DNA of 35,703 bases from Dimargaris cristalligena (GCA_027576995.1 JANBQC010000273.1:1-35703), one strand, 5' to 3'; positions 12,496 through 23,186 are shown, counted from the first letter of the stretch. Notes: generated by a model not told the origin, from the sequence alone. Numbers and translations are program-made.

Positions 12496-13173
12496 GGGAG
12501 GGAGTAAGTAAGTAGATGACGACGCAGGGAAAGAGAGATGCGGGATGATAAAGTGGTAAACGCCAAGGCCACAAACGAGAAAGCGGAATGGGAAAGAACG
12601 GGCAAGGAATGTAGTGAGCTGGAAGGGAAGACAATATGCCCGACCATATACTTCAGACGCATACCCTTAAAGCCGGACTGACTCAGCCCAACCCCGCTGT
12701 GGGAGAGGAGAGGGTCCTTCCCCAGGCGGTCAGCTTGACTTAGCGGGACATGGTCCCGATTTAACGCCGCCCCCTCCATCCCTCCCTATTGCATTCGAGT
12801 CCGCTGAACATCCCCCATTTGGGCATAGTTTAAACTCTCCCTGAGTCGAACCGGCATGGCCCTTGGTCGATAAATAGATAAACCTGGCAGTACAGAGAGG
12901 GTATTAGATTCATACCCCTCATACATGACGATGGTGCTAATGTGCCTAAACTCAATGTATCGTCATCACCTCCTGCTCTCTTGCTGTCAAACCATACTGA
13001 GAGGTCGTTGCCCCATGCTACCTACAGCCCCCCCCCCATACGGGCGGTTCCTGGCCACGTGACCAAGAGGCCCCATTACCCGCAGTCCTTACTAAGCCAG
13101 TAAGTGGGTGTGGCTCCAATCTCAACCCGTCCCGCAGCAAACGCTGGACTTCAATATAACACACCCTGCACAT
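12496..13173. promoter_or_regulatory. Gamma-adaptin upstream region
   Basis: This is the 5' flank of the minus-strand gamma-adaptin gene. The 200 bases nearest the start are purine-rich on plus, which makes them CT-rich on the coding strand, like other promoters here. A perfect 8-bp inverted repeat (ATGACGAT 12925-12932, ATCGTCAT 12959-12966) lies further out. A run of ten C occurs near 13030. No gene is recognised. Confidence 0.4.
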
Positions 13174-13573
13174 ATGGTTCAACTGACGGACAGTAAGTCT
13201 GGGTTATAGCACACCCCCAGACAAATAGGCGGCATTGACAGTAATGGTCATAGTAAATTAAAGTAGTATCCGAAATTTAACATGCGTACCTGACGGAACC
13301 CAATTGGTATAATCCGGCATCCCATGGTACCTAATGAGTTTAGCCAGGTGAATAACATTTCAAAATGACAAATTGGTGACCATGGTTTGGCAATGTTGCA
13401 TTAATACTAGTGAAACTATAGGGGGTTCAGGGCGAAAGCGGCGCACCAGTGGTGGCAAAGTGGAAGTCGAGGCGCCAATGACAAAGTTGGATTCCGAGTT
13501 TTTGTTGGACTACATCTGCAAACCAAGGTTGATCTTAAGGCGGTGCCACCCAGTTTTGCTGAATTGCACCTAG
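13174..13573 (+). CDS. Possible small two-exon gene, unrecognised
   Basis: A tiny first exon (13174-13192, reading MVQLTD) ends at a good GTAAGT donor. A 229-base intron ends at CTATAG, and the second exon (13422-13573) continues in the correct phase. The predicted 56-residue product is basic at first (GRKRRTSGGK) and then reads VEVEAPMTKLDSEFLLDY. The splice phase, normal intron length and protein-like composition are the only support. No family is recognised. It could be chance, or one end of a longer gene. Confidence 0.3.
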
Positions 13574-15080
13574 TGTGCCTTCTAAAAAAACCACTAACCC
13601 AGATTCTGAAAAACAGGACTCATTCTATAGTTGCAGTCGTCCCATTTATATCCATGAACATATTTAGCAATAGGTAACGCTATGGGGAAGTTAGTTGTTG
13701 TTTTTCTATTGTTTTTGTTTGTTTGTTTAGGGCATAGGGTAGAATCGCCTTCCCCAGAGTACGTTCAGATAGCTTAAGGGACTGGTCCTCTCAGGTTTCT
13801 CTCAGTGGCCATAGGCAATTAAAATAAAGTATTTACTCCAAACCTAAGGGATGTTCGATTGCTGGCTAGGGTGGTGGTGTGTCGGTTATACTCATTGACC
13901 ACTACGTTCTAACCGATTGCTCCAATGTAATTATCAAAGGCTAAACATGGCCTGCATCCATTCCAATAGGTTTATTAGTGGAGTATATTCCACGCTAATT
14001 CTCCCGTATGTAGTGATAGATCGACAATCGGTCCATTCACCCAAGTGCACTGATAATAATAGTAGCAAACGCTTCGATTCAATCATGATTCGAAAAGAGT
14101 AATTTCGAGAAGAACGATTGTGTACAATTTGAAGACACTAATGCAATGACCGGGTTTAAAGGCGTCTCGATAGAGGCTTGTTTGCAAAGCAAGATTGAAG
14201 GCTAAAGAGGATTTATGAACACCATTGAATTATTTATTAATAACCAACTCAAGAAGAATGACCCCGCCGCTAGGCTTCCCAATTTACCCGATAATCCAGC
14301 TCTCCCATAATTACGAAGTTTTACAGCCTCTGTGTTTTACGGGCGCGAATGGCTGAGTCTTTGCTGCTAAAAATATAATGAATCCCGTCCACCTGACGAA
14401 AACCGGCGCCCTCCACTCCTTAAATGGCAATGAGCCAGCCTTGGACTACATCAGCGCCCTCCAAAGACAAAGAGTCGCTAAGCCCCCCCCCCGCTCGGCT
14501 AATCAGCAGTGGGAGTAGGCCCATGGCCAACGGGGTTCACTTAATACTGCTAGTCTAATATTCCCAACGAAAAATACTTAGAATAGGGGGGGGGGCGGAG
14601 TCAGTAAGTCAGCTACTGCAATATTTAAAATATCTACAGTGAATTAAAAAGCGCTTCCAAAACTGCCATTGAAGGGCCAAATGTGGTTATTTGAACTAAA
14701 TAATAATCATGGAGCCTCAATGTCCAGTATACCAGCGGATCTGTAGGAAGTAGGCCCGGCAGGCGGCGCTTAAAGCTCCTTTGAATGAAATTCCACCAAC
14801 GGGCCCACTTAAATACCTCCTTCATTCCGCCCATGGGCAGTATCTACAGTTTATTCGATATAGGGCACCCCCGAGTCAACCTTACTTGTCCACAATTATT
14901 ATTCACACATACAATTCAATTCATCCGTACCATTTTATCTACTTACATTCACCTTTTGTTCAGCCCTTCAGGCCAACTTTACTTTCACCTCATCCCTAAC
15001 TTAACTACCGCTTACCTATTGAGCTGATATCGTCTCCTACCAAACTCAAACTACCCACTACATCGCTGAGAACATCCCAC
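13574..15080. other. Gene-poor spacer and leader of the 15081 gene
   Basis: About 1.5 kb has no supported gene. It includes C and G runs near 14485 and 14586. From about 14870 to 15080 the plus strand is CT-rich, consistent with the promoter or 5' UTR of the next gene. A 66-residue minus frame at 14634-14834 is discussed under rejected items. Confidence 0.45.
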
Positions 15081-16541
15081 ATGGATTTCAATAGCCCGCT
15101 CACTCCTAAGATACAGTGCCAATATGCCTTGTCGAATTTGGTACTGTGCACTCACGAGGCTCAAGCTGATTGTTGCGACATTTTAATCTGCGCCGAATAT
15201 ATTCAGACGTTTTACACCGAAGCTGGCCACCGCCGGATGGCCTTTAAAGCGGAGCGGTCAGCCATTAAGCCGAGGGTCGTGGAGGTCACTTCGAAACGGC
15301 CAAATGAAGAGCAAGAAGTACTGCGGCTGTGCCGGGCGAGTGCCATCGAGTGGCTGTGTCAGGAAATACCCGCCGAACTTCTGCCAAAGAAACGTCGCCA
15401 ACCGACTACGGGCGACCAGGCGGAACAGAGTGTCGACGAAAGTGACGAGAGCGATGAAGAGGACGAAGGCGACGAGGACAACGAAGAAGTAGAGGAAGAA
15501 AATGCCGGGAACGCCGAAGAAAGTAAAGAGGAGGTTGAGGAAGGGAGTACTATCCCGATTACCCGTACCGAGAACGAGAATGAGAACAAGGTCAAGAACG
15601 AGAACGAGCTCCCTATTAGCGAGAAGTACGAAGCTATTGCCTCTTCGCTGGAGTTCCCCGCCTCACTATCCCTACCATTCTCACCCCAAACCACCCCTGA
15701 ATGGCCCGACCAAGAGCGTATCATCAACGAATTATTTTCCGGCCAAATCGGGGAATACGACCTCCCCGATTTCAACGCAATCGATTACAATCTACCGTTG
15801 CCAACCCCCCCAGAAGCCACAGTGCAAGGGGGTGTGACACCTAGCCTCAACCAGCTGCTTACCATGCCACAACAGACCATTGGCAACCAAATCACCCCTG
15901 AATGTACACCCAGCAGGGGGACGTGCAGTCCCGTCAATCCCATGTCGGTCGAAGCGCTCACTTCGAATCAGGTCTTCCCTGACCAAGGCCAAATCAATCC
16001 GGCCCTGCTGGAGGACATCCTGTCACTGCCGCCTATTCATTTGTTCGATGATCCCGTGGACGCCTCTACCATTATCTCGCCCATATTCACGAAAGCCACC
16101 ACTGGCGCCAGCGCCCCTCCCGCCGTTGCTTCCACCGGCTCTAAGGGTTGCAAGCGGAAGTATGATAGCATTGCCGAGCTTTCGTATCTCGTCGTGGAGG
16201 AGAAGGTTTACCTCGATAGCCGGCGCCCCTCGTTTTGCCGGGGTACTATGGAAGATTTATCCCGTCTGTTTGATTTCGTGGATTCCCAAGCCAGCCTAGT
16301 TTCCTTCGTTGATGACCTTCCCGGTATCTATGATCGATGGGTTAGGAGTCGGGCCACATTCGGCCCCGCGGAAAACTTCAGGGACCAATACATTATACTC
16401 CAGTTTAAAAAGCGACCGGATCTAAAGTGGCAAGACCCCACCTCCTACACGGACATGGGGCAGTATCACTTCAACAATATTATGCCTGTCGCTGGCATGT
16501 TTAATGGCCAGATGGTCAAGGCTGAGCAGCCCAATTATTAA
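15081..16541 (+). CDS. Hypothetical acidic, NLS-bearing protein (single exon)
   Basis: This is an uninterrupted 486-codon frame with an ATG after a CT-rich leader and GC-rich third positions typical of the window's genes. I do not recognise the family. The N-terminal 100 residues look folded and Cys-rich (LVLCTHEAQADCCDILICAEY, 20-40), ending in CRASAIEWLCQEIP. A basic KKRR (103-106) could be a nuclear signal. An almost wholly acidic run follows (about 119-154), then an E/N/K repeat stretch and a Pro/Ser/Thr-rich middle. The last about 120 residues look folded again (KRKYDSIAEL, MEDLSRLFDFVDSQ, ending EQPNY). The layout suggests a nuclear regulatory or chromatin-associated protein, but that is inference only. 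Confidence 0.8.
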   Translation: MDFNSPLTPKIQCQYALSNLVLCTHEAQADCCDILICAEYIQTFYTEAGHRRMAFKAERSAIKPRVVEVTSKRPNEEQEVLRLCRASAIEWLCQEIPAELLPKKRRQPTTGDQAEQSVDESDESDEEDEGDEDNEEVEEENAGNAEESKEEVEEGSTIPITRTENENENKVKNENELPISEKYEAIASSLEFPASLSLPFSPQTTPEWPDQERIINELFSGQIGEYDLPDFNAIDYNLPLPTPPEATVQGGVTPSLNQLLTMPQQTIGNQITPECTPSRGTCSPVNPMSVEALTSNQVFPDQGQINPALLEDILSLPPIHLFDDPVDASTIISPIFTKATTGASAPPAVASTGSKGCKRKYDSIAELSYLVVEEKVYLDSRRPSFCRGTMEDLSRLFDFVDSQASLVSFVDDLPGIYDRWVRSRATFGPAENFRDQYIILQFKKRPDLKWQDPTSYTDMGQYHFNNIMPVAGMFNGQMVKAEQPNY

Positions 16542-16940
16542 CGTATTGGCCGCTCTTTTCACTTTAGTAGAGAAACGTTTGGAAGACTGTTTGGCTAGCA
16601 AAACGATGCCTGTATATTATTAGAATTGCTGACCGTAGTCTGTATTTATATTTCCCATTATCCTTATATCAACATCAGATTATCGCCTGAAATATATGTT
16701 TTTTTTTGTCTATTTTTTTATTACACGTTCCGCATTCCCAAAAAAGCAGTTTCTTTAGTGGCTAGTTAGTTCATTTAATAAATGCCTAGTTTGTATATTC
16801 AGTCTATCGGGTCTCTTTACTTCATTTAGTGTTGGCATTTCCTCCTCAATACCGAAACAAAAACACCCCCGTTGGTGCATTTAGTGACGTGTGCCCTCCA
16901 TACCTTCTCATTCCTGTAGTGCTGCGTCTTTGACTGGAAC
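16542..16940. other. Spacer between acidic-protein gene and ZNHIT3
   Basis: This 399-base AT-rich spacer has T runs and several TATTTA/AATAAA-like elements. It fits a 3' UTR followed by the ZNHIT3 promoter. No gene is seen. Confidence 0.4.
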
Positions 16941-17719
16941 ATGAGCCCACCGACATGCCAAGTTTGCCAACAGGCCGCGTCCAAGTACAAATGCCCAACC
17001 TGCCGCATCCCTTAGTAAGTACGAATGGGTCCTATTAGGTACTGCTGTGGCGAAGAAAGAGGCGATTTCCCTGAACATGGTCTTGGCTAGTGTCTCTCTC
17101 ACCTTCCAAGCCTCGGCCAAGGGGACCAAGAAGCCCCCCAGTCAACTCCACACCACCTCTGGTAGCCCACGCCACCGTAACCTCATAGTACCGCCTTTCT
17201 CCACAACTTTCTAACCGCCTACCTGGCGTATGATTATCCCTGCATTGCGTCGCCGGTAGCTGCTCGCTGGTCTGTTACAAGGAGCACCAAACTAGTCCCT
17301 GTGAGCCCGCGGTCCAACCCGGCCCCCCAACCGCCCCCATTGGTATAGCAGCCAACAACTCCGACCTACCCCTGGCCCAAAGTGACCCAGTAGGCAGTCC
17401 TGCTGACCAGGACCAAGACCCGACAAGCGAACTTCACTCAGAAACGATTACCACCGCCACCCCCATTCCCGAGGAGAGGGAGGAGGAGGATGAAGACGCC
17501 TTACTGCGAATTCCGCCAGCGATGGTCAGCGAGGTGGTTAGCGAGCCTAGCCTCCATCGCCACTTGGCAAATCCCGCTATTCGGGATTTAATCACCACTA
17601 TTGTAAACGATCCCCAGCCCCTTACACTTCTTAAACAGGCGATTCAGGAATGGCCCGAATTCGATCAATTTAATGAACAAATTCTGAACGCCATTGATGT
17701 TAGGTTACCATCGACATAG
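16941..17719 (+). CDS. HIT1: Zinc-finger HIT protein ZNHIT3/Hit1-like, box C/D snoRNP assembly factor (2 exons)
   Basis: Exon 1 is 16941-17014 and exon 2 is 17260-17719, with a 245-base GTAAGT...TAG intron in phase 2. The product is 177 residues. Residues 5-39 form a zf-HIT domain with ligands C6, C9, C18, C21, C26, C30, H34 and C39 (CQVC, KYKCPTC, PYCSLVCYKEH). The intron splits the Tyr just before the second half of the finger. A disordered acidic linker follows. The C-terminal helical region contains LHRHLANPAIRDLI and FDQFNEQILNAI, which resembles the Hit1/ZNHIT3 C-terminal domain. In the family this domain binds Rsa1/NUFIP during box C/D snoRNP assembly in the nucleus. Other zf-HIT proteins (Bcd1, Vps71) differ in length and C-terminal domain. 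Confidence 0.87.
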
Positions 17720-17866
17720 GTGTTTGGGGCGGCTGGTTGGCATAAGTACTGTCGGGCACCGGTTGTCTATGTCGGGGTTGGTAGTCAAATGGCTGTGAAT
17801 AGTGATATCGAACCACTTTTTACCCTGTTCCAGTATAAATAACGATCTAGCCGTATTTTGGTCCAA

Positions 17867-17872
17867 AATAAA
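17867..17872 (+). terminator. Likely polyadenylation signal of ZNHIT3
   Basis: AATAAA lies 148 bases after the ZNHIT3 stop codon on the coding strand. The position fits a fungal 3' end, but the hexamer is common in AT-rich DNA. Confidence 0.35.
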
Positions 17873-18219
17873 GGCCTAGCCATAACTGTATTGCTAACCA
17901 CCATTTCACAACTTATATTCAAATACCAATAGTACAATCAAACCCTACACCTACTTAGTTGAATCGGGGGGCTGTATCCGCAATGGAATTAGATGGTGTC
18001 GTGGTTTTAGGGTCCGTTTTGTTTACGACAGCCATACACCGGATATTTATGCCACTGAAGACACACATAGGCATGCCCTGTATTCTTCATGCCAGCTGGG
18101 ATTACGCAGGCTAGGGTAGTCCCACTTGGAAATATATATATACCCTCGCCTGATAGGCACCATACCGTCGCTCCTCGACGCTGAGTACCTTGTCCCAGGC
18201 CTATTGTGCAGTGCGACGT

Positions 18220-18267
18220 GACTTCAGCCTCTGGGCTAGAACTCCTCTTTATGAAGGGGCTGAAGTC
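18220..18267. repeat. Strong hairpin upstream of SNF8
   Basis: GACTTCAGCC (18220-18229) pairs perfectly with GGCTGAAGTC (18258-18267). The stem extends inward by a G-T wobble and two more pairs, giving about 13 pairs around a 22-base loop. It ends 135 bases before the SNF8 ATG, so it could lie in the promoter or the 5' UTR. Confidence 0.6.
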
Positions 18268-18402
18268 CCATCGAGACCCCTCATTCCGTCTCTCTTCCTC
18301 TATACTTGCCCACTAATTCCTGGGCCATTTTTATAAACCCGGTCGCATTTCTCTGGACTATCCTTACCCGCTCCCCCCTTCTACGCTACATTTGTATTGA
18401 CC

Positions 18403-20208
18403 ATGAGCCGTCGACGAGTGGGCTTGTCCCGCATTCATTATGAAATGAGCAACAAGGTGAGTTCACCCGGTTACTAAATGCCCCCATTGCCTCGTCGTCC
18501 CGTCCATTGACCAGTTCCATCATCCCTGAGCTTCACCTTTAGCCCTCGTTATAGCATGAGCCTGTCTATACCCAATTTGCCACTGAGTTACGGCCACCTA
18601 AACAACTCCCTTTTTTTGGACGTCTCTTCGTATTAAATTACTAAACTACTACTTACACCCCACTGCATCTATGCTACATTGTCCTATCCTATTTCATTAG
18701 GAGCACTTTCGGGAAATTGGTAATAACATAGCGGCCGTCGAAGTAGAACAGGTAGGGCTCACTTTCTACTATACCCCACTAATTAATCGGCGAATGTATT
18801 GCTCCGCATAATTGCCCGCAAAAATTACCCTATTAATCAATAGACACTTGGACTAACTCTCCTATTCCTTTCGCCTATCTTAGTTGCAAAACCAACTGGC
18901 CGTGTTTAAAACCAACCTGGAGGAGTTTGCGCAAAAACACCAAAAGAAAATTCGGAGCAATCCCGCCTTTAGAACTCAGTTTCAAAAGATGTGCCAACAA
19001 ATTGGGGTTGACCCTCTGGCATGTAAGTATTCCAGTGGCGCTGATGTATTTGGCTGATCTATAATAGCCATGCTTATGAACAGTACCCATTTTCTAATGT
19101 GGTTATCGACCTTTGTTAATTTATTTTGGACCCTGTGATGGACAAATACCCGACATTTTATCCAAATGCTTAACTTTCTATATACATACGTATTTATATC
19201 CCTACCATCATACATACTGCGGGATTTAGCTAATAAGGGGTTCTGGGCCGATCTTCTCGGATTTGGCGACTTTTACTACGAGTTGGGAATTCAAATTATT
19301 GAGGTTTGCATTAATTCCCGGCATATCAACGGGGGACTCATTGCTATGGATGACCTGCGAAGGGCGGTTGAGGTTCGGCGGGGTGCTCGTGCTCAAGAAA
19401 TAAACAAGTAAGTCCGTTATTTTCATTCACTCAGCTTAGCCTCCGTTAAAGTCTTAATAACTGAGGCAACCACCCCCAAACCAACCTATCAACCAATACA
19501 CTTGTTCAATATACACCACGATTCCTAACCAACCCGCTCTATGAATATATATATCACAATACCACCCATTATAGTGACGATATTGTCCAAGCCATTAAGA
19601 ATCTAGCCCCCCTGGGTAGTGGTTTCCAAATCGTTGAAATCGGCTCGCAAAAGATGGTTCAATCCATTCCCCGAGAGTTTAACACCGATCAGTCCCGAAT
19701 CTTATCAATTTCACAGGTAATTGGGTTTATTATAGGATGGGTTATTTCTTCGCCGACTAAAGTGACACACCTTATTAAGCCTCACTCATTTGTGGTATAG
19801 ATTGTCTAACCGCTAAATTATATATACCTTTTGGAATTGTGTAATCGGGAATAAACTACACACAGCTAACCGGATTTACTACCATCACTCAGGTGGCCAA
19901 TGAGACAGGTTGGGCGCCAGAACGAATTGTGACCATCATGGTAAGTACCCTCGGATCTACATTTGTATTATTTTCCGGAATACGTGGTGATTCCTTATTT
20001 AGAACCCAGCTTAACGACCTCTCCGATGACTACCACAATTACGCTGATATTAACTGTTTGAATATAATATTTACTTAATCTGGCAATTTAAATACAACCC
20101 CACCAGGATATGTTGCTACGAGATGGCCTCTGCTGGATCGACTTACAACATTCGGAGCCTCAGTATTGGTTCCCGACATACTTTTTTTCGGAATATTCCA
20201 AAATCTAA
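18403..20208 (+). CDS. SNF8: ESCRT-II subunit SNF8/Vps22 (7 exons)
   Basis: Exons are 18403-18456, 18701-18751, 18884-19022, 19230-19407, 19575-19716, 19893-19940 and 20107-20208. All introns are GT-AG and the phases join to 237 residues, the family's normal length. Landmarks are [11 protein letters not shown] at the start, a coiled segment [19 protein letters not shown], and [20 protein letters not shown]. Next come the highly conserved [17 protein letters not shown] and NGGLI, then two winged-helix domains ending in DGLCWIDLQ and YWFPTYFF. With Vps25 and Vps36 it forms ESCRT-II, which sorts ubiquitinated membrane proteins at endosomes. The first exon codes only 18 residues. The identification is firm. 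Confidence 0.96.
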
Positions 20209-20636
20209 TATCCCGTTGACTTTAGGGAATGTGCCGCTTTTGTACATTTCCTTTTCACTGGCAACATATAATTAAATGCCGCACCCTCAGAAGCATCCAT
20301 TGTTTAAACGGCTGCGCTGCACGATGTAAATCAATAGTGTATTTTAACCTGACCCACCTATCTTTGGTATTAAAATAAACCCTATTACTATTGCCGATTT
20401 CGTTATTGCGGCAACATTTAGGTTGGGTAGAATTCAGTGGTCCTACGAATATGCAAATCTCAGATGATAATAGATTCCACCCATTTTATCGCGTAGATCT
20501 AATGGGATACGGTGCTAACAGTTACCCAAAGCCGTAGCTGAGAATGGCGTAGACACCGTAGTAAGAGTGTGTGGCCTTGTAATTGCGGCCGAAGTATCGG
20601 ACCATATTATTTTAGATTGGTAGTTACGTTCTTGAA

Positions 20637-20763
20637 CTATATGGGTGAAATTCGGCCCAGCTATATAAGGGTTTACATTTACGTGTATGGGAAAATATAT
20701 GGGAAATATATTTTTAACTAGTAATATTGGCCGAATCTAATGGATTTTTCGTTATACAGCCTG
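20637..20763 (+). repeat. Dispersed repeat, single copy
   Basis: This stretch is nearly identical, at well over 90 percent by eye and with a one-base gap, to 31738-31866 about 11 kb away in the same orientation. It runs from ATGGGTGAAATTCGGCCCAG through CTATATAAGGGTTTACAT to GGCCGAATCTAATGG and the ATTTTTCGTTA end. It carries a TATA-like box and a short inverted match (ATTCGGCC/GGCCGAAT). No coding capacity is seen, so a small non-autonomous element or an element end is possible. Confidence 0.75.
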
Positions 20764-21052
20764 GATGAACTTCTCCCACTTGGTTTCTAGGGCTATTAAC
20801 AGCAGTTGCCAATTGGTTAGATTGAATTTTTCCTGGGGGGACCGACCACCCTAATGTCCTATTGGTTTTCTCTACTGTATACCTGTAACCCCATCAGTAT
20901 GCAGTTAGGCTGAACTACGCCCCACTCTACCCATCTTACTATTGGGCTGGCTCCGCAGGCTTAGTAATTTCACCATGCTAAATCAGGGCTAATATTTTAT
21001 ATATAAAAATCCCGACATGCGATTGGACGCTCGACTATATCACAATTGATGG

Positions 21053-21074
21053 ACAATGACAATGGTGTCATTGT
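21053..21074. repeat. Perfect short hairpin
   Basis: ACAATGACA (21053-21061) is followed after four bases by its exact reverse complement TGTCATTGT (21066-21074). It lies in intergenic DNA about 580 bases before the OYE ATG. No function can be assigned. Confidence 0.5.
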
Positions 21075-21601
21075 AAATGTTTGTTACAAAAATCGGCGAC
21101 TAATAATAATACCTTGGGGGGTGACTATAAGAAAACCATAGATTGGGTTTTGTAGATAATATACATCGATATTAGTAATATCGTAATATATTAGAGATAA
21201 TCAGCCGCTAATTTACCAGTATGACGCCGTGCCTGTAATACTTCTCGTAGCTGTTTGGGCTGAAGTTTTATGCAAATAGTTCAATAGGAGCAGTATATTA
21301 ATCATAATAATTGGGGAGGGAGTTCCGCCAGGAAAAAATGGGCCGCACTAAGTGAATTGAGTATAATAATAGGCGCGCTATAATTCGGTAACTACAATCT
21401 GAAACATCATCGGCGGGCCCTCTAGCTGTATAGCAGCCATCACCACTATGGTTGCACTTTTTCCATATTCATGCGCAGAAGCACTATAAAGCCCTGCCCA
21501 GCTGCCCACCGTTCCAACCCCGTCATAATAGTCTACATCAATGTTTACCATTATACACCAGCACTACTACCTTCTACGATCATTTTATTATATTTGGCTC
21601 T

Positions 21602-21607
21602 TATAAA
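21602..21607 (+). promoter_or_regulatory. Candidate TATA box of the OYE gene
   Basis: TATAAA lies 51 bases before the ATG at 21653, followed by an AT-rich then CT-rich leader. A second TATAAA occurs at 21485-21490. Either would be plausible, and the placement is the only evidence. Confidence 0.35.
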
Positions 21608-21652
21608 CACAATTAATTCACTTCTACCTCGTCTCCCACAACAACTTTAACT

Positions 21653-23186
21653 ATGCCTCCATCTAGCACTGCCACCCCACACTCTAACGGGCCCACCGGT
21701 AAGCCAGTTCCCTATAGTCACAACATCCTGGCCGCCACCACCGACCCCCGCGATTATGTCCAACAACAAAACCCGCCCGCCGGAATGGCCGTGAAGCCGT
21801 CCAAGGAATGGCTGGCCTTGGGTTATGGTGTAGAAGACACGGGCGGCGAAATCCCCAAACTGTTTACCCCCCTGAAATTGCGGAACCTTACTTTGCGCAA
21901 TCGTATCATGGTATCGCCAATGTAAGTTAAAACCCAAGTACCAACAAAGTGCTAAGGCCTAGCGAAATTAGAACTTTACGCCAGTTGCCGGTAGAGTATA
22001 TCATCATATAACTGCTGCCGCCCAATTAGCAAATATTATAAAAATAAAAAAGAGTATCATATGGTCCCACTAACTCGGATTACACTATAATGCGCCACTG
22101 AACTGTAACAACTCCCACAGGTGCCAATACTCATGCGAGGACGGTTTTGCCAACGACTGGCAACTCGTTCACCTGGGGGCCTTTGCCGCCCGTGGCGTTG
22201 GTCTAATCATGGCCGAAGCCACCGCCGTTCTGCCCAACGGCCGCATTACGCCTTACTGCGCAGGTATCTGGAAGGACGAGCACATTGCCGCCTGGCAACG
22301 CGTGGTGAAATTCGCCCACAGTCAAGGCACGCCCATGGGTATCCAACTCGCCCACGCGGGTCGCAAAGCGTCCACGTTCCCCATGTTCTTCCCCGAATCG
22401 CGCGAGGCCGCGACCCCTAAAGACGGCGGCTGGACCGAAGGCCAAGGGAGTAGCGACGATACCGTCTGGGGACCGTCGGACGAGCCGTGGGGCCCCGAAG
22501 GCTACCCCCAACCCCACACGATGACCGTGGCCCAAATTAAAGAGTTGGTCCAGGCGTTCCGGGACGCGGCGGTGCGGTCGGAAAAGGCGGGTTTCGACTT
22601 GATTGAAATCCATTCGGCCCACGGGTACATGCTCCATTCGTTCCTGTCCCCGCTTTCCAACCACCGGACCGACCAATACGGTGGTAGCTTTGCAAACCGC
22701 ATTCGGCTGTTGTTGGAAATCATCGAGGCCGTCCGTTCGGTGTGGTCCGAAGAAAAGCCCCTCTTCGTGCGGGTGTCGGCCACCGACTGGGTGGAAGGCG
22801 AAGGCTGGGACAGTGACCAAACCGTCCAGCTGGCCCAGCGTCTCGCTAAACTCGGCACCGTGGATCTGTTGGATGTTTCCACCGGTGGCAACACCCCGCG
22901 CCAGAAAATTAAGGTTGGCCCGCTGTTCCAGGTCCCCTTTTCGGCTAAAGTGAAGAAGGCCGTCCCCGCTTCGAAATTGCTGACGGCGACCGTCGGTAAT
23001 ATTAAAACGGGCCCGGAGGCGGAGGAGATTTTGCAGAACGGTGATGCCGATTTGATTTGTTTGGCACGGCCGTTTATGCGGGATCCCGCTTGGGTTTTGA
23101 AGGCCGGTATTGATTTGGGGGTGTATGTGAAATGGCCGGAGCAGTATAAGGTGGCCCGCCCTAGAGGTCATCTCACTGCGATGTAA
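21653..23186 (+). CDS. Old Yellow Enzyme family NAD(P)H:flavin oxidoreductase, YqjM-like (2 exons)
   Basis: Exon 1 is 21653-21921 and exon 2 is 22121-23186, with a 199-base GTAAGT...CAG intron. The product is 444 residues. It has the FMN-binding TIM-barrel pattern of the YqjM-like class. The active-site segment is SPMCQYS (C91, Y93), and QLAHAGRKA lies at 165-173. The substrate His pair H254/H257 is in IEIHSAHGYMLHSFLSP, with R307 in FVRVSA. The FMN-phosphate region is VGNIKTGPEAEEIL plus LARPFMRDPAW near the C-terminus. The enzymes reduce activated C=C bonds using NAD(P)H, and the physiological substrate is unknown. The about 65-residue N-terminal extension has no obvious membrane segment. 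The intron falls exactly at the codon before the catalytic Cys. Confidence 0.95.

Larger units (their letters stand above)
17720..18402. other. Spacer with ZNHIT3 3' flank and SNF8 promoter
   Basis: The 683-base spacer holds an AATAAA element at 17867-17872 just downstream of ZNHIT3. It also holds an AT-run (18132-18145), a strong hairpin at 18220-18267 (listed separately) and a CT-rich segment before the SNF8 ATG. No gene is seen. Confidence 0.45.
20209..21652. other. Repeat-bearing spacer upstream of the OYE gene
   Basis: About 1.4 kb of AT-rich DNA has no supported gene. It contains one copy of a dispersed repeat (20637-20763), a perfect 9-bp hairpin (21053-21074) and the OYE promoter at its right end. 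Confidence 0.5.

Noticed and set aside
12840..12895. Possible minus-strand tRNA, from GGTTCGACTC resembling a B box
   Set aside because: The T stem does not pair (GCCGG against CAGGG), and no acceptor or anticodon arm can be drawn.
12921..12970. Possible C/D snoRNA, from GTGATGA on the minus strand
   Set aside because: No D box is found at a suitable distance and there is no terminal stem. Only an 8-bp inverted repeat remains.
14634..14834. 66-codon minus frame with several Trp (FKWARWWNFIQ)
   Set aside because: It reads somewhat like protein but has no splice partners or known motif, and it overlaps the leader of the 15081 gene. It is left as unproven.
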